Below, in pieces: positions 62,351 to 64,000 of a stretch of 64,000 bases of DNA (its first letter is position 1; each line of letters opens with the position of its first letter). Made by a program: the position numbers and the translations under genes. The DNA comes from Gymnogyps californianus (lineage: Eukaryota > Chordata > Aves > Accipitriformes > Cathartidae): the NCBI RefSeq assembly GCF_018139145.2, contig NC_059477.1, positions 42,593,502 through 42,657,501 on the forward strand, read 5' to 3'. Below the pieces are notes generated by a model. The model was given only the letters and a program-made list of their open reading frames with translations. It ran no database searches and had not been told where the DNA came from.

Positions 62351-64000
62351 TGAGCTCGCATGGCATTGCTTTTTGCTCCCCTGAGAAGCCATCAGATGAG
62401 AGATTGATTAATCTCAGGCCAGTATCCACTACAAATAGGCCCTTAGAGGTGAAGGCAGCCATACCAGTTTGGTGAAAATCAGACCCGTTGAAGCCTGTGA
62501 CACCCCTTATCCTCCTAACGACCCTACACACACCGTGCGACCAGGTGGGACCTCACAGGCTACAGCAACGCGCAGAGACCCCATACCCCGGCTTTACATG
62601 ATCATCTCTTTAGCGAGCAATGGGAAGCATTCCCAGCAGAGCTCACACCCCACACTTTTCGAGCTGCCAGGGACGCGGACATGGATGCAGGCAACTCTCT
62701 CACTTGGGAAATGCAGAAGAGTCCCTAAATTTAAAACAAAAGCAAAAAGAGGGCCACAGTGCCGCCCGCCCTGCCTTGCCCTGGTGTCTGCGGAGCACCC
62801 CGGGGGCACCGGCTACATGGGAAGGAGGGGGCTGAGGCAGGGGTCATGCCCAGCGCAGCCCCGGCGAGGGGAGCTCGGCGCTGCCGGGAGCTTCGACCGC
62901 AGTGATACGACAATAAAGAGAGAGCTGGTGAGATTAGAAAACGCGCTTTAAAACGCAAGGTCTGGAAAAGGTGCTTCCAGTGACTGCAGAACTCCGGCTC
63001 TGGCAAATCCTCCCCCTCCCCCTGCCTTGCTGGGAGACGAATGTTATTAATCAGTCCTGTAAATTGAAATCCATATTTTTCTCATGAGTTCTGAAACCCA
63101 TTTAAGGCCTCTAAACAGCTTCTATCAGCTGAAAAAACTAAATTAATTTTATTCCTAACCATCCTCGGGAGTTCTTTGTCAAGACCCTTTGGTGGAAAAA
63201 CAATGGAAACTTGTGCGGCATTTCTGTCCGAAGCCTGCGTGGAAGCACACCGAGCTTTTCTCCTGCCGCGGGTACAATGGCCGGCATTGTCCCACGGCTG
63301 TCGTTTGGAGCGACGAGCCAGCTGAGGGCTGAGGAGCCGACTGAACGACAGCCCCTCCATTCCACACGCTGGTAACTCTTCCGGGGACAAAAAAAAAGAG
63401 AGAAAAATCTTTTTGCGATTAGTAACAACAGTCCACAAAGGTTAGAAGATGTCCCCGTCTTAAAAAACGATTCTGATGCTTCTGTCCTAGCTATGGTTTT
63501 TCCAGCCAGTTTAAAGCTGACAGATAGGCACACAGACACACATCTAGTCTAGCCTCTGTCTCCGAGTTCAGAAAGTGCTGCTTTACACTCAGATATAAGC
63601 TTTATTAAATATTGACTCATTCCCTACCATTATTTTCGGCTCCATTATCTCAGCTTCATTAGCATTTACAATCCTTCACCTTTCTGGGAATTCAGAAGTT
63701 GTGTTTCGTCTGCTTGCCTTCCTGCCAATAAATCATGACCGAGCTCCCGGCCAGGGCGCATCATACCAGAAAACAACACTCGTGTGACATTTGCTCACGA
63801 GCGAGATGGCGTGAGACTGAACACGGAGATCCCATGCCTCGCTCCGGAGCGTCACCGTCGCGGGCTCTTCGCACCACCCCAGTCTGGAAGGGCACGTGCT
63901 GGGGGGCTCCTCTGGGGAGCACTGCCTGCGGGCTGGAGGCTCCCGACGCTGGCAAGGGCTCCGAGGTGCACGGGCTGCTCTGCGCTCTCCAGCCCTAGGT

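Larger units (their letters stand above)
50541..64000. other. Intergenic DNA, probably between STAM2 and FMNL2
   Basis: No exon of FMNL2 or any other gene was recognised. It contains two weak MIR-like stretches (57490-57560, 62270-62350), small repeats near 60340-60370 and 60450-60475, and AT-rich homeobox-type blocks near 53560-53645, 54105-54185 and 63585-63740 that could be regulatory. All open frames here are short and not convincing. Confidence 0.55.

Noticed and set aside
46331..64000. FMNL2 first exon
   Set aside because: Expected to the right of STAM2 from known gene order, but no formin N-terminal coding sequence or second CpG island was recognised.

Overview
This is vertebrate nuclear DNA, most likely from a bird or another compact-genome sauropsid. 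The genes are split by GT-AG introns and have CpG-island promoters. The 14-exon gene here spans only about 24.5 kb, which is compact. There are no Alu- or L1-like insertions, only faint MIR-like and CR1/L3-like relics. The species call is an inference.

Two genes, both on the minus strand, can be recognised. STAM2 (signal transducing adaptor molecule 2, an ESCRT-0 subunit) is complete: 14 coding exons run from an ATG at 45625 down to a TAA at 21124-21126. Every intron has GT and AG ends, and the joined reading frame is 525 codons plus stop. Downstream of it on the same strand, one coding exon near 15.05-15.16 kb carries the N-terminus of CACNB4 (voltage-gated calcium channel beta-4 subunit). 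The rest of that gene continues off the left edge. CACNB4 next to STAM2, both in the same orientation, matches the gene order I know from amniotes, where FMNL2 would be the next gene to the right.

Layout. 1-15.05 kb: CACNB4 intron following the exon, with no further exon recognised, one MIR relic and several low-complexity tracts. 14.8-15.75 kb: CpG island at the CACNB4 5' end. 15.75-17.56 kb: short intergenic spacer with a GC-rich patch. About 17.56-21.12 kb: probable STAM2 3' UTR. 21.12-45.63 kb: STAM2 exons and introns, including a 106-bp duplication shared by two introns, MIR relics and a CR1/L3-like relic. 45.2-46.3 kb: STAM2 CpG-island promoter with an overlapping E-box/CRE and a YY1-type element. 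46.3-64 kb: apparently intergenic, with one striking GC-rich minisatellite of about 21 units (49.86-50.54 kb) and some AT-rich blocks that look like candidate conserved non-coding elements.

The two genes have unrelated biochemical jobs: STAM2 sorts ubiquitinated receptors on endosomes, and CACNB4 is a cytoplasmic calcium-channel subunit. Nothing suggests an operon-like or joint system. I see no evidence of a new multi-gene system. The most unusual features are the minisatellite, whose period keeps all three plus frames open, the near-identical duplicated segment in two STAM2 introns, and the unresolved and apparently diverged CACNB4 N-terminus.
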